Shown in pieces: positions 34,336 through 42,835 of a stretch of 64,000 bases of DNA (the stretch's first letter is position 1; each line of letters begins with the position of its first letter). The notes under the pieces are model-generated. The model searched no databases. It saw only the letters and a list, made by a program, of their open reading frames with translations, and had not been told where the DNA came from. A program made the position numbers and the translations under genes. Origin of the DNA: Ornithinibacillus halophilus (GTDB lineage: Bacteria; Bacillota; Bacilli; Bacillales; Amphibacillaceae); the NCBI RefSeq assembly GCF_900129485.1, contig NZ_FQVW01000001.1, positions 248,001-312,000 of the forward strand, given 5' to 3'.

Positions 34336-35343
34336 ATGATAAATACTACAGTAGAACGAATTGCTAGAAATACTTTTTTATATAGTTACATCATTAGTCA
34401 GCCGTTCGCAGTTTACGTCGATGCATACCCGGTCTTTGAAAATAAATTACTACTTGAGGAAGAACAGTTACAATTTGGCGATCATGGGGAATCCGTGAAA
34501 GTTTTACAATATAAATTAAGTAAACTCTCTTATTATAATGATACCGTTGATGGGGAACTGGGAATTCTTACAGAACATGCACTGAAGAAATTTCAAAAGG
34601 ATCATGATATTACGATTACAGGGCAAGCCGATCGTGAAACTTTGTATGCCTTGGTAGAAGTTGATATGTTGGAGAGCCTAAAGCGCCTAGAACATCTATC
34701 GGAATCCATTTACCCAGGACTTAAAAGTGAAGATGTAAAGTTAGTTCAAGAATCACTACAGTATTTTGGTTATTATGAAGGTGAACTTGACGGAATTTAT
34801 GGGCCTCTTACAGAAAAAGCAATAGAGACTGCAGAAGAAGAACATGACCTAGATTTAACTCATAACATAGAAAACATCCAAACCCTTTATACTTCAGAAC
34901 AAGAAGAAGTAAGTGAACAGAAAAATAATACAACTCAAGTAGAACAAAAAACGACGATTAAGACTGTTGAAGTGAAAGGTAGTAATTATTCTTCAGCCAT
35001 TGAAGCTGCTCATTCTCTGATAGGGACACCATACTCATGGGGTGGTACATCTAGAGGCGGATTTGATTGTAGTGGTTTTCTTCAATATATCTTTAATATA
35101 GAAGGAATTACAGTTCCTAGAACGGTTGATGGTATATGGAATTTTGGCTCTTACGTTGATGCGCCATCAATTGGAGATATCGTATTCTTTGAGACGTACA
35201 AACCAGGACCTTCACATGCTGGTATTTATATTGGCGACGGAAAGTTTATCCATGCAGGTGTTAGTAAAGGGGTTACAATTGATGAATTAAATAGCTCCTA
35301 TTGGCAGCAAAGATATCTAGGCGCACGAAGAATACATCAGTAA
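34336..35343 (+). CDS. NlpC/P60 endopeptidase with two peptidoglycan-binding domains
   Basis: The 335-residue protein has two PG_binding_1 domains (residues about 36-98 and 110-165; LQFGDHGESVKVLQYKLSKL and EDVKLVQESLQYFGYYEGEL). After a Gln/Thr linker comes a C-terminal NlpC/P60 cysteine peptidase. The catalytic residues are Cys in GGFDCSGFLQYIF, His in GPSHAGIYIGDG and His in KFIHAGVSKG. It would cleave D-Glu-Dap type bonds in the cell wall. A clean signal peptide is missing; the N-terminus TFLYSYIISQPFAVYVDAYP is only mildly hydrophobic. ATG 34336, 8 bases after AAGGGG, is chosen over ATG 34318. Confidence 0.87.
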   Translation: MINTTVERIARNTFLYSYIISQPFAVYVDAYPVFENKLLLEEEQLQFGDHGESVKVLQYKLSKLSYYNDTVDGELGILTEHALKKFQKDHDITITGQADRETLYALVEVDMLESLKRLEHLSESIYPGLKSEDVKLVQESLQYFGYYEGELDGIYGPLTEKAIETAEEEHDLDLTHNIENIQTLYTSEQEEVSEQKNNTTQVEQKTTIKTVEVKGSNYSSAIEAAHSLIGTPYSWGGTSRGGFDCSGFLQYIFNIEGITVPRTVDGIWNFGSYVDAPSIGDIVFFETYKPGPSHAGIYIGDGKFIHAGVSKGVTIDELNSSYWQQRYLGARRIHQ

Positions 35344-35397
35344 TCATATATATCGGATAACAAGTCTTAAGAAAATGCGTATGTCTTATTGAATAGA

Positions 35398-35443
35398 AAT
35401 CCGAACAAATGTTTTTCTACTAAAAAACATTTAGTTCGGATTT
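35398..35443. terminator. Long bidirectional terminator hairpin
   Basis: AAATCCGAAC... (35398-35416) pairs with ...GTTCGGATTT (35424-35443) over about 18 bases with one mismatch. It lies between the convergent NlpC/P60 gene and ypgQ. Confidence 0.75.
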
Positions 35444-35490
35444 ACAATAAATGTATTACTAGTATATAACTTTGTTTCCCTAATTAAATA

Positions 35491-36096
35491 TTACTCAATA
35501 TAGTTCCATTCTTTGTAAAATTGTTCTAAAAATCGCTCCAAAAATTGGTGTCGCTCTTTCGCGATATTTTTAGCTGTGGATGTATTCATGGTGTCCATCA
35601 ATCTTAATAGTTTATCGTAAAAATGTTGAATCGAGGTGGATTCTTTCAAGTTGTCGTGATTGATTAATTGGCCTTTAGCACCACCATATGCAAACGTTCT
35701 AGCTATTCCTATAGCACCAATTGCATCCAAACGATCAGCATCTTGGACGACCTTACCTTCTAACGTGTCAGGCACACTCCCTTTTTTAAAAGAAATATCT
35801 TGGATCGTATGATTTATTTCTTCTATTATATGATTTGATAATTTTATAGAAGATAACATTTGATTCATGTCGTCTACTGCTTTATTAGGATTGGAGAATA
35901 ATTTCTTATCTCCAACATCATGTAACCAAGCAACGATCTCACAGATAAAAGGATCTGCTTTTTCACTAATAGCTATTTCTTTTGATAAACGAACGACGCG
36001 CTTCAAGTGAAAATAATCATGTCCAGTTACATCATTACTAAAAATATCACGTACATAATCTTGTATTGCTGTTAATTGTAAATCTTGATCTTGCAT
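35491..36096 (-). CDS. ypgQ: HD-domain phosphohydrolase (YpgQ/YedJ type)
   Basis: The 201-residue protein has the HD metal-binding pattern: HDYFHLKRVVRLSKEI, VAWLHDVGDKK near residue 60, and VQDADRLDAIGAIGIARTF near residue 115. YpgQ-type enzymes are reported to hydrolyse nucleotides. Its ATG follows the fhs stop with no spacer, and the GGGG ribosome site lies within the last codons of fhs. The two genes are therefore coupled, suggesting a link to purine or one-carbon metabolism (inference). Confidence 0.85.
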   Translation of the reverse strand: MQDQDLQLTAIQDYVRDIFSNDVTGHDYFHLKRVVRLSKEIAISEKADPFICEIVAWLHDVGDKKLFSNPNKAVDDMNQMLSSIKLSNHIIEEINHTIQDISFKKGSVPDTLEGKVVQDADRLDAIGAIGIARTFAYGGAKGQLINHDNLKESTSIQHFYDKLLRLMDTMNTSTAKNIAKERHQFLERFLEQFYKEWNYIE

Positions 36097-37767
36097 TTAG
36101 AATAGCCCCACAACTCTACCATCGTCTTTTACATCCATGTTTAAAGCAGCTGGTTTCTTCGGTAATCCTGGCATTGTCATCACATCTCCTGTAAGAACGA
36201 CGATGAAACCTGCTCCAATAGATGGACGTAACTCTCGAATTGAAACTTTAAATCCATTTGGTCTACCTAATAATAAAGGATTATCTGAAAGTGAGTATTG
36301 GGTTTTAGCCATACAAACTGGTAGATTTCCCCAACCTTGTTTCTCATAAAATTCGAGCTGAGATTTAGCTTTTGAGGACAACTCTATTCCATCTGCACCA
36401 TAAACATTTTTGGCAATCTTCGTTATTTTAGTCTCTAAAGAATCTTCTAATTGATATAGGTACTCAAAATTATTATCAGCAGAATTTATTTTATCAACTA
36501 TTTTATGAGCTAATTCAATTCCACCCTCTCCACCTTTTGCCCATACATCTGTTAAAGCTACTTCGACTCCTTTTTCCTCACACCAGGAATGAATATAGTC
36601 AGTTTCCTTTTTAGTGTCTGTTGGGAATTTATTGATAGCAACTACAAATGGCAGACCAAAAGATTCGATCGTTTCAATATGTTTTTCTAAGTTTTCCATT
36701 CCTTTTTTCAAAGCATCTACATTTTCTGTTTGAAGGTTATCTTTACTTACTCCGCCATGCATTTTCAAAGCACGAACCGTTGCTACGATAACTACGCCGT
36801 CTGTTTTAATATCACCTGCACGACTCTTTATATTTAAAAATTTTTCAGCGCCTAAATCAGCACCAAATCCTGCCTCTGTCACTACGTAGTCACCTAATTT
36901 AGCAGCTGTCTTAGTAGCCATAATACTGTTACACCCGTGTGCAATATTTGCAAAAGGGCCACCGTGAATAATAGCAGGTGTGTTTTCAATTGTTTGAACT
37001 AAGTTTGGTTTAATTGCTTCTTTTAGTAATAGAGTTAGAGCTCCTTCTGCTTGTAATTGTTTTACAGTTACCGGTTGTTCATCATAGGTGTACCCAATGA
37101 CAATGTTTGATATTCTTTCCTTTAAGTCCTCTAAACTAATTGATAAACATAATATTGCCATAAACTCTGATGCAACCGTTATATTAAAACCATCTTCTCT
37201 TGGAACACCACGTTTTGGACCACCTAGCCCAACCACTACTTGTCTCAAAGCACGATCATTTATATCCATTACGCGCTTCCATTCTACTCTTCTAGAATCT
37301 ATATTTAATTGATTCCCTTGATGGATGTGGTTATCAATCATTGCTGATAGTAAATTATTTGCACTAGTTATCGCATGCAAATCTCCTGTGAAGTGTAGAT
37401 TTATATCTTCCATTGGTAATACTTGAGAATACCCACCACCAGCAGCTCCACCTTTAATTCCCATGACAGGACCTAGTGATGGTTCGCGTAAGGCAATGAC
37501 TCCTTTTTTACCTATTTTATTTAAAGCTTGTCCAAGACCAACTGTAACTGTTGATTTACCTTCTCCAGCCGGAGTTGGGTTTATGGATGTAACTAAAATT
37601 ACTTTTCCATTCGGTTTATTTTCATATTTATGTATAAGTTGCTCTGATAATTTTGCCTTCGTATGACCGTATGGTTGCCAATCCTCTTGTGTTAACCCTA
37701 GGGCTTCCGCTATTTCTCCAATCGGTTTTAGTGTTGCCTGTTGTGCAATTTCAATATCGTTATTCAT
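36097..37767 (-). CDS. fhs: Formate-tetrahydrofolate ligase
   Basis: The enzyme makes 10-formyl-tetrahydrofolate from formate, ATP and tetrahydrofolate. The 556-residue protein has the P-loop-like [20 protein letters not shown] near residue 60 and the family segment [20 protein letters not shown] near residue 92. The C-terminus [20 protein letters not shown] is also typical. Length is standard. The ATG at 37767, after AAGGGGAAGGTG, is chosen over the longer frame start. ypgQ follows in the same transcript. Confidence 0.94.
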   Translation of the reverse strand: MNNDIEIAQQATLKPIGEIAEALGLTQEDWQPYGHTKAKLSEQLIHKYENKPNGKVILVTSINPTPAGEGKSTVTVGLGQALNKIGKKGVIALREPSLGPVMGIKGGAAGGGYSQVLPMEDINLHFTGDLHAITSANNLLSAMIDNHIHQGNQLNIDSRRVEWKRVMDINDRALRQVVVGLGGPKRGVPREDGFNITVASEFMAILCLSISLEDLKERISNIVIGYTYDEQPVTVKQLQAEGALTLLLKEAIKPNLVQTIENTPAIIHGGPFANIAHGCNSIMATKTAAKLGDYVVTEAGFGADLGAEKFLNIKSRAGDIKTDGVVIVATVRALKMHGGVSKDNLQTENVDALKKGMENLEKHIETIESFGLPFVVAINKFPTDTKKETDYIHSWCEEKGVEVALTDVWAKGGEGGIELAHKIVDKINSADNNFEYLYQLEDSLETKITKIAKNVYGADGIELSSKAKSQLEFYEKQGWGNLPVCMAKTQYSLSDNPLLLGRPNGFKVSIRELRPSIGAGFIVVLTGDVMTMPGLPKKPAALNMDVKDDGRVVGLF

Positions 37768-37828
37768 ACTATTCACCTTCCCCTTCATTAAATGAATTAA
37801 AAAGCTTTCCATAACTATAAGATAACAT

Positions 37829-37847
37829 ATGAAGCGCTTTCATTATA
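37829..37847 (-). promoter_or_regulatory. fhs promoter -10 box with cre-like dyad
   Basis: On the minus strand TATAAT (37847-37842) is followed at once by ATGAAAGCGCTTCAT (37843-37829). That resembles a catabolite-responsive element (TGWAANCGNTNWCA) but is one base short in the second half. If bound by CcpA it would lie over the transcription start. No clear -35 hexamer at 17 bases was found. Confidence 0.35.
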
Positions 37848-37969
37848 GTATCTATCGCTATTTTTTAATAATAGTCTAAAAGGCATGGTTGGGTTGATCC
37901 TTATTTAGGTGTAGCTAATGAGAATAACTTCCTTTTTGCTTTAAATTATCCAAATACTCCTATATTTTC

Positions 37970-38178
37970 TTGACTCATATTTGAAAATAAGCTATATTAA
38001 ACACAAGCAAAGAAGATGTATGGATCATTAGAAAACTTGACAATTGTCAAGCTTATGTAACACCTTAGTTGCACGATTACAGAGATTGAATGTATTTTCG
38101 TATCTGTTATAAGTGGGCAGCTACTATAGATGGGGATAGTTTCTTGATCCAACATTTCTATAGTAGACTGCCCTTTTT
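37970..38178 (+). ncRNA. Candidate terminated leader or small RNA upstream of the cold-shock gene
   Basis: A near-consensus promoter, TTGACT (37970-37975), 17 bases, TATATT (37993-37998), predicts a start near 38005. About 110 bases on is a strong terminator: GGGCAG and CTACTATAGA (38115-38130) pair with TCTATAGTAG and CTGCCC (38157-38173), a 16-base stem with one bulge, followed by TTTTT. Between them CTTGACAATTGTCAAG (38036-38051) is a perfect palindrome. The terminated product would be about 170 nucleotides. It has no ORF with a ribosome site. Either it is an independent small RNA or an attenuated leader of the cold-shock gene 66 bases further on. I could not match it to a known riboswitch or 6S RNA by eye. 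Confidence 0.5.
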
Positions 38179-38243
38179 CTATACCCATCATCTTATTTGT
38201 ATTAACACGTATTACGTGAAAGTTTTTAGGAGGATTAATTTAG

Positions 38244-38444
38244 ATGGAAAACGGAGTTGTAAAATGGTTTAACGCAGAAAAAGGTTATGGTTTTATTCAA
38301 GTGGATGATGGAAATGATGTATTTGTACATTATTCTGCGATCCAAGAAGAAGGATTTAAATCGTTAGAAGAAGGTCAAGAAGTTTCCTTTGAAATTGTTG
38401 AAGGTGAACGTGGACCACAAGCAGCTAATGTAACTAAAAAATAA
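38244..38444 (+). CDS. cspB: Cold-shock protein (CspB/CspD type)
   Basis: The 66-residue OB-fold protein binds single-stranded RNA and DNA and acts as an RNA chaperone. It has RNP1 in KGYGFIQ and RNP2 in VFVHY, with the usual opening [22 protein letters not shown] sits 10 bases before the ATG. Expression may depend on the terminator-bearing leader upstream. A strong terminator follows at 38457-38487. Which B. subtilis Csp paralog it matches best cannot be decided by eye. Confidence 0.93.
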   Translation: MENGVVKWFNAEKGYGFIQVDDGNDVFVHYSAIQEEGFKSLEEGQEVSFEIVEGERGPQAANVTKK

Positions 38445-38456
38445 ATAATAAATTTT

Positions 38457-38487
38457 AGCGGTAATCTAATGATTACCGCTTTTTTTG
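38457..38487 (+). terminator. Rho-independent terminator after cspB
   Basis: AGCGGTAATC (38457-38466) pairs perfectly with GATTACCGCT (38471-38480), loop TAAT, followed by eight T. Confidence 0.92.
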
Positions 38488-38513
38488 TGGAAGGAAATAA
38501 AAATATGTGCACT

Positions 38514-39044
38514 CTATTGTAGTGTAGCTCGAGTCAGTGCTTTCTCTTCTTTAGGAATTCTAACTCTCAACAGGAGTAGATGGAGAATAGGAAACACGAA
38601 TGCTGTTAAATAGCTACCAAATAAGGCAGGTATGATAAACAACTCTATTGCAACGATGATATAATTTGGATGTTTGACATACTTATAAGGTCCCTTTTTA
38701 ATTAATGCAACACGTGGTAAAACAATGATTTTCGTGTTCCAAAATCTACCTAATGAATAAATACACCATAACCTTCCCAGTTGTACTGCTATAAATATTG
38801 AAAATAGAAAATAATCTAGACTATGTGCTGCCGTTCCCTGTTCTTGAACAGACACTTCTAACAATATAGAACAAATAAACAAAATATGAAGCAAAATAAA
38901 CAGTTTATAGTGCTCCTCTCCTTTTTCAATTCCTCCCCTTGCTTTCATCCATTTTTCATTACTCTTAGCAATTACTAATTCAACTAAACGTTGTATGATA
39001 ATTACTGAAACTAATATCCACATCCATGTTGTCATTTTTATCAT
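38514..39044 (-). CDS. bpsB: Isoprenylcysteine carboxyl methyltransferase-family protein BpsB (YpbQ)
   Basis: The 176-residue integral membrane protein has about four hydrophobic segments and the family's C-terminal motif GPYKYVKHPNYIIVAIELF, which binds S-adenosylmethionine. In B. subtilis BpsB O-methylates the alkylpyrones made by BpsA. Its ATG overlaps the bpsA stop in an ATGA arrangement, so the pair is translationally coupled. A second ATG nine bases in is also possible. Confidence 0.85.
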   Translation of the reverse strand: MIKMTTWMWILVSVIIIQRLVELVIAKSNEKWMKARGGIEKGEEHYKLFILLHILFICSILLEVSVQEQGTAAHSLDYFLFSIFIAVQLGRLWCIYSLGRFWNTKIIVLPRVALIKKGPYKYVKHPNYIIVAIELFIIPALFGSYLTAFVFPILHLLLLRVRIPKEEKALTRATLQ

Positions 39045-40129
39045 TCCCAATCTATCATTAATAGTTCTGAACTGAAACCAGGCCCCAATGCAGATATAAT
39101 ACTTTTAGTTTGTTTTGGTACAGTTTCTTTCATCCATTCATTTAAAACATATAGTACAGTTGCAGATGACATATTCCCATGCCTGCGCAAAACCTCATGT
39201 GAGTGATATATCTTACTTCGAGAAATAGATAAAGTTTCTTCCATTGCCTCTAAAACTTTTTTTCCTCCTGGATGAGCGATGAAAGAATAAATATCCTCTT
39301 GAGCAACATTTGTGTTTTCTAAAAATGACTTGATATGATCTTTCCAAACCGTCTTCACCTGCGCAGGGATGCTTTTAGAGAAGACTACTTCAAAGCCATT
39401 GTCCGTTACATTCCACCCCATAATATGTTCACTATTTTTCTTAGTTTTTGAACTGGTTTCAGTAATATTTGGTATTGGTCGCATTGCTTGTCGATAAACT
39501 GATTCATCATTGGTTAATAATGCTGCAGCAACCCCATCACCAAATAAAGCTGTGCCTACCAAATTACTCTTCCTCATATCATCTTTTTGAAAGGTTAAAC
39601 TACAAAGCTCACAACAAATTAGTAATACCTTTGAGTTTGGATTTGCTTGCAACCAATGAAAAATATGGGACAAACCAATAGCACCACCACCACAGCCTAA
39701 TCCCCATAAAGGCATCCGTTTCACATCTTCTCGAAATGGCCTTCTATTCATTAAATGTACTTCCATTGATGGTGTAGATATACCAGTACTAGACACATAA
39801 ACAATCAAATCAATGTCTTCGTAAGGAATCCTTTCTTTTAAAAAATCACTATTATTCAAGCATTGATCTATAGCTAATAGTGAATATTGTTGTGCAGAAT
39901 TAACATATTCTTCGTTTTTCTCTTCAAAACGATGCTGCTTTAAAAACCAATCTTCATTAACGACAAATTGTCTTTCTTCAATCTCTGCATGATCAAATAC
40001 GGTTAACAATCGTTCTAATTCTCTTTCTGAATATGACTGAAAGATTTCTTTTACTATGTTCTTCACGTTACTTTGTTTAATTGAATGATTAGGAATTCCT
40101 AATCCAACAGAGCAAATATATGCTGACAT
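39041..40129 (-). CDS. bpsA: Type III polyketide synthase BpsA
   Basis: BpsA makes triketide and tetraketide alkylpyrones from fatty acyl-CoA starters and malonyl-CoA. The 362-residue chalcone synthase-like protein has the catalytic triad: Cys in MPLWGLGCGGGAIGLSH near residue 140, His in SFIAHPGGKKVLEAM near residue 285, and Asn in VLRRHGNMSSATV near residue 318. GGGTGGAG precedes the ATG. It forms an operon with bpsB. The gene pair sits in the same chromosomal neighbourhood (near ypwA) as in B. subtilis. Confidence 0.9.
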   Translation of the reverse strand: MSAYICSVGLGIPNHSIKQSNVKNIVKEIFQSYSERELERLLTVFDHAEIEERQFVVNEDWFLKQHRFEEKNEEYVNSAQQYSLLAIDQCLNNSDFLKERIPYEDIDLIVYVSSTGISTPSMEVHLMNRRPFREDVKRMPLWGLGCGGGAIGLSHIFHWLQANPNSKVLLICCELCSLTFQKDDMRKSNLVGTALFGDGVAAALLTNDESVYRQAMRPIPNITETSSKTKKNSEHIMGWNVTDNGFEVVFSKSIPAQVKTVWKDHIKSFLENTNVAQEDIYSFIAHPGGKKVLEAMEETLSISRSKIYHSHEVLRRHGNMSSATVLYVLNEWMKETVPKQTKSIISALGPGFSSELLMIDWE

Positions 40130-40269
40130 TACTCCACCCTTAATTCATTTTTACGTTATTTTGTGCTTGAATTTCAAAGTTTATTACGAAATTAGACACA
40201 TTTTTATCACAAACTTTTATAACAAAAATGTTAGTAAAATCATTCTAATCGCTTGCGTGGCGCTTATTG

Positions 40270-40320
40270 AACAAATTGTGAAACGTGTTGGAAAGTGCAA
40301 AATCACGTTTACAAATTGTG
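40270..40320. promoter_or_regulatory. Imperfect dyad upstream of the ba3 oxidase genes
   Basis: TTGTGAAACGTG (40276-40287) and CACGTTTACAA (about 40304-40314) are an inverted pair with one extra base in the left arm. ACAAATTGTG occurs twice, at 40271-40280 and 40311-40320. TATGAT follows at 40321-40326. This lies between divergent bpsA and the oxidase, so it may be an operator for an oxygen- or stress-responsive regulator. The protein is unknown. Confidence 0.35.
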
Positions 40321-40367
40321 TATGATGAAAACAGAGGAAATTAACTTAACAAAAAGGAGATGAAAAT

Positions 40368-40511
40368 ATGACTACACCTGAAAAACTGAAAAAAGATGAA
40401 AACAAACATGAAGAGCCAAACTTAAAAGGTACCTTTGTATCTGTAATGTTGCTCGGAGCATTTCTTGTATTAAGCTGGGTAGGAGTATTTATTCTATTTA
40501 TAGGTCGTTAA
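40368..40511 (+). CDS. cbaD: Cytochrome c oxidase subunit IIa (CbaD-like micro-protein)
   Basis: The 47-residue protein has a charged N-terminus (MTTPEKLKKDENKHEEPNLK) and one C-terminal membrane helix, FVSVMLLGAFLVLSWVGVFI. It lies directly before the subunit II and I genes of a ba3-type oxidase. This is the size, shape and position of the single-helix subunit IIa. AAAAAGGAGATG precedes the ATG. Its helix is thought to replace the first helix missing from subunit II in this oxidase class. Confidence 0.82.
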   Translation: MTTPEKLKKDENKHEEPNLKGTFVSVMLLGAFLVLSWVGVFILFIGR

Positions 40512-40537
40512 TTTAATTGAATAAAGGAGTGATAACT

Positions 40538-41041
40538 ATGCATTTGCATAAATACGAAAAAATTTGGTTGTCTTTTGGAATTGGATCACTAGTAGTATTT
40601 CTTCTAGTTTTAGGTTATGGTGCTTTCTGGCAAGGTACTCACCCACAAAGTCATGGGATAACGATTGATTCAGATAATGTTGAATCTAACGAAGCATTTA
40701 AGCAAGAAAATTTAGGGGTTACTAAAGTTGATGATGACAAATATATCGTCAATATCGTAGCTTCCGCATTTAACTATGATATGGGTAAGGATGAAGAAGG
40801 TAATGCAGTAAAAACAATCCGAATTCCTAAAGGAGCTACAGTATTATGGCAAGTAGTAACTAAGGATGTTGTTCACGGATTTAATGTTGCAGGAACAAAT
40901 GTAAATATGATGGTTGAGCCAGGTTATATAAGTAGTATTGAAACAGAAATGAAACAAGCTGGAGAATTTACCATTGTATGTAACGAGTATTGTGGTGTAG
41001 GTCACCATATGATGTATGGTACTGTGGAGGTGTATGAATAA
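40538..41041 (+). CDS. cbaB: ba3-type cytochrome c oxidase subunit II (CuA)
   Basis: The 167-residue protein has one N-terminal membrane helix (residues about 8-30) and an extracytoplasmic cupredoxin domain. The dinuclear copper site is CNEYCGVGHHMM near residue 151, with an upstream ligand His in DVVHGFNVAG. The length equals that of the Thermus ba3 subunit (168). ATG 40538, 8 bases after AAAGGAG, is preferred to TTG 40517. The stop codon overlaps the subunit I ATG by one base. Confidence 0.92.
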   Translation: MHLHKYEKIWLSFGIGSLVVFLLVLGYGAFWQGTHPQSHGITIDSDNVESNEAFKQENLGVTKVDDDKYIVNIVASAFNYDMGKDEEGNAVKTIRIPKGATVLWQVVTKDVVHGFNVAGTNVNMMVEPGYISSIETEMKQAGEFTIVCNEYCGVGHHMMYGTVEVYE

Positions 41042-42738
41042 TGGCGATAAAAAATTTAAGAGAAAAGATTAACGTATCAGAAGCAGTTGGTAGTTTACCA
41101 ATTCAAAAGCCTGAAGCAAAACTATATATGTCCTTTATGTATGTAGCATTTATTTCATTATTAATCGGTGGATTAATGGGACTATTACAAGTATTTGTTC
41201 GATCAGGAAAATTTACATTACCTTGGGGAATTGATTATTATCAAGTCCTTACTGTTCACGGTGTTATTCTTGGTTTAGTATTAACAACTTATTTCATTAT
41301 TGGTTTTCATTTCTCAGTAATGGGAAAAACAGTTGGTATCTCTGAAAAACAACGTAAAGTAGCATGGTTTGCATTTTGGACTATGGTAGTTGGTACTGTG
41401 ATGACAGCAGTAACAATCTTACTTGGTGAAGCGAGTGTATTATATACATTCTATGCTCCCCTTAGGGCGCATCCAGCATTTTATATTGGATTAGCACTAG
41501 TTATTATTGGTAGTTGGGTTGCAGGTTTTGTAAATTGGCATCAATTAGCTGTATGGAAAAAGAAACATCCTGGTGAAAAATCACCTTTACTAGCATTTAT
41601 GGTAACAATTAACACTGTTATGTGGTTTATTGCTTCCTTAGGTGTTGCAATTGCTGTATTAATTCAATTTATTCCTTGGTCACTAGGTTGGGCAGAAACA
41701 ATCAATGTTCTAGTAAGTAGAACTTTATTCTGGTACTTCGGTCACCCATTAGTATATTTCTGGTTATTACCTGCTTACATGGCATGGTATGCGATTATAC
41801 CAAAAATTATCGGTGGTAAAATATTCAGTGACTCATTAGCAAGAATGTCATTTGTATTGTTCTTATTCTTCTCTATTCCTGTTGGATTCCACCATCAGTT
41901 AACTGAACCGGGTATTGATCCAACATGGAAATTTATTCAAGTTGTATTAACAATGATGGTAGTTATTCCAAGTTTAATGACTGCATTTAGTTTATTCGCT
42001 ACATTTGAAATTACAGGTCGTCGTAAAGGCTTTAAAGGATTATTCGGTTGGTTAAAACACTTACCGTGGAAAGATGTTCGTTTCCTTGCACCTTTCATTG
42101 GTATGTTAGCATTCATTCCAGGTGGTGCTGGTGGTATTATTAATGCTTCTCACCAAATGAACTCTTTAGTTCATAATACAATTTGGGTTACAGGACACTT
42201 CCACTTAACAGTTGCAACTACTGTTATGTTAACATTCTTTGGTATTTCCTATTGGTTAGTACCACATTTAACTGGAAGAACGTTAACACCAAAACTAAAT
42301 AAGTTAGGTATTATTCAATCTATCGTTTGGACAATTGGTATGTCTATCATGTCTGGTGCAATGCACATTCAAGGTCTATTAGGTGGACCAAGACGTTCTT
42401 CATTCTCAGAATATGGCGGAACAGAGCAAGCTTCAGAGTGGATTGGCTATCAAATGGCCCAAGCAGTTGGTGGAACAATTCTTTTCATTGGTATTATTCT
42501 TATGGTTTACATCTTTGTAAAACTAGCATGGTTCGCACCTAAGGGTCATGAAGAATTCCCAATTGCAGAAGAAGAAGATGATGCAGAACCAACTCCTAGT
42601 TACTTTGAAAATTGGAAGTTATGGATTGCAATTACAATTGCATTGATCTTATTCGCTTACACAATACCATTTATTGATATCATCCAAAACTCACCAGCTG
42701 GATCAGTTCCATTCGACTGGCCAATTGGTAGATATTAA
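41041..42738 (+). CDS. cbaA: ba3-type cytochrome c oxidase subunit I
   Basis: Subunit I reduces oxygen at a haem a3-CuB centre and pumps protons. The 565-residue protein has 12-13 membrane helices and the ligand histidines of the haem-copper family: TVHGVILGLV (low-spin haem), FGHPLVYFWLLPAYMAWY (CuB His with the His-Tyr cross-link pattern), HHQLTEPG, and HFHLTVATTVML near residue 385. The sequence places it in the B family, which has high oxygen affinity. Overlap with subunit II and a strong terminator at 42754 complete a three-gene operon. No haem or copper assembly genes are adjacent. Confidence 0.93.
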   Translation: MAIKNLREKINVSEAVGSLPIQKPEAKLYMSFMYVAFISLLIGGLMGLLQVFVRSGKFTLPWGIDYYQVLTVHGVILGLVLTTYFIIGFHFSVMGKTVGISEKQRKVAWFAFWTMVVGTVMTAVTILLGEASVLYTFYAPLRAHPAFYIGLALVIIGSWVAGFVNWHQLAVWKKKHPGEKSPLLAFMVTINTVMWFIASLGVAIAVLIQFIPWSLGWAETINVLVSRTLFWYFGHPLVYFWLLPAYMAWYAIIPKIIGGKIFSDSLARMSFVLFLFFSIPVGFHHQLTEPGIDPTWKFIQVVLTMMVVIPSLMTAFSLFATFEITGRRKGFKGLFGWLKHLPWKDVRFLAPFIGMLAFIPGGAGGIINASHQMNSLVHNTIWVTGHFHLTVATTVMLTFFGISYWLVPHLTGRTLTPKLNKLGIIQSIVWTIGMSIMSGAMHIQGLLGGPRRSSFSEYGGTEQASEWIGYQMAQAVGGTILFIGIILMVYIFVKLAWFAPKGHEEFPIAEEEDDAEPTPSYFENWKLWIAITIALILFAYTIPFIDIIQNSPAGSVPFDWPIGRY

Positions 42739-42753
42739 TAGTAACAATTAACT

Positions 42754-42790
42754 AAAGGAAAACCGAACAATGTTCGGTTTTCCTTTTTTT
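42754..42790 (+). terminator. Rho-independent terminator of the ba3 oxidase operon
   Basis: AAAGGAAAACCGAAC (42754-42768) pairs perfectly with GTTCGGTTTTCCTTT (42772-42786), a 15-base stem with a 3-base loop, then TTTT. Confidence 0.92.
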
Positions 42791-42835
42791 AAGAGAATTA
42801 ATGATAAAATGTCAGAGATATTAGCTCCAAGCTAC

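Noticed and set aside
37768-38243. Known riboswitch (purine, tetrahydrofolate, T-box) between fhs and cspB
   Set aside because: None of the conserved cores could be found by eye; only the promoter, palindrome and terminator are supported.
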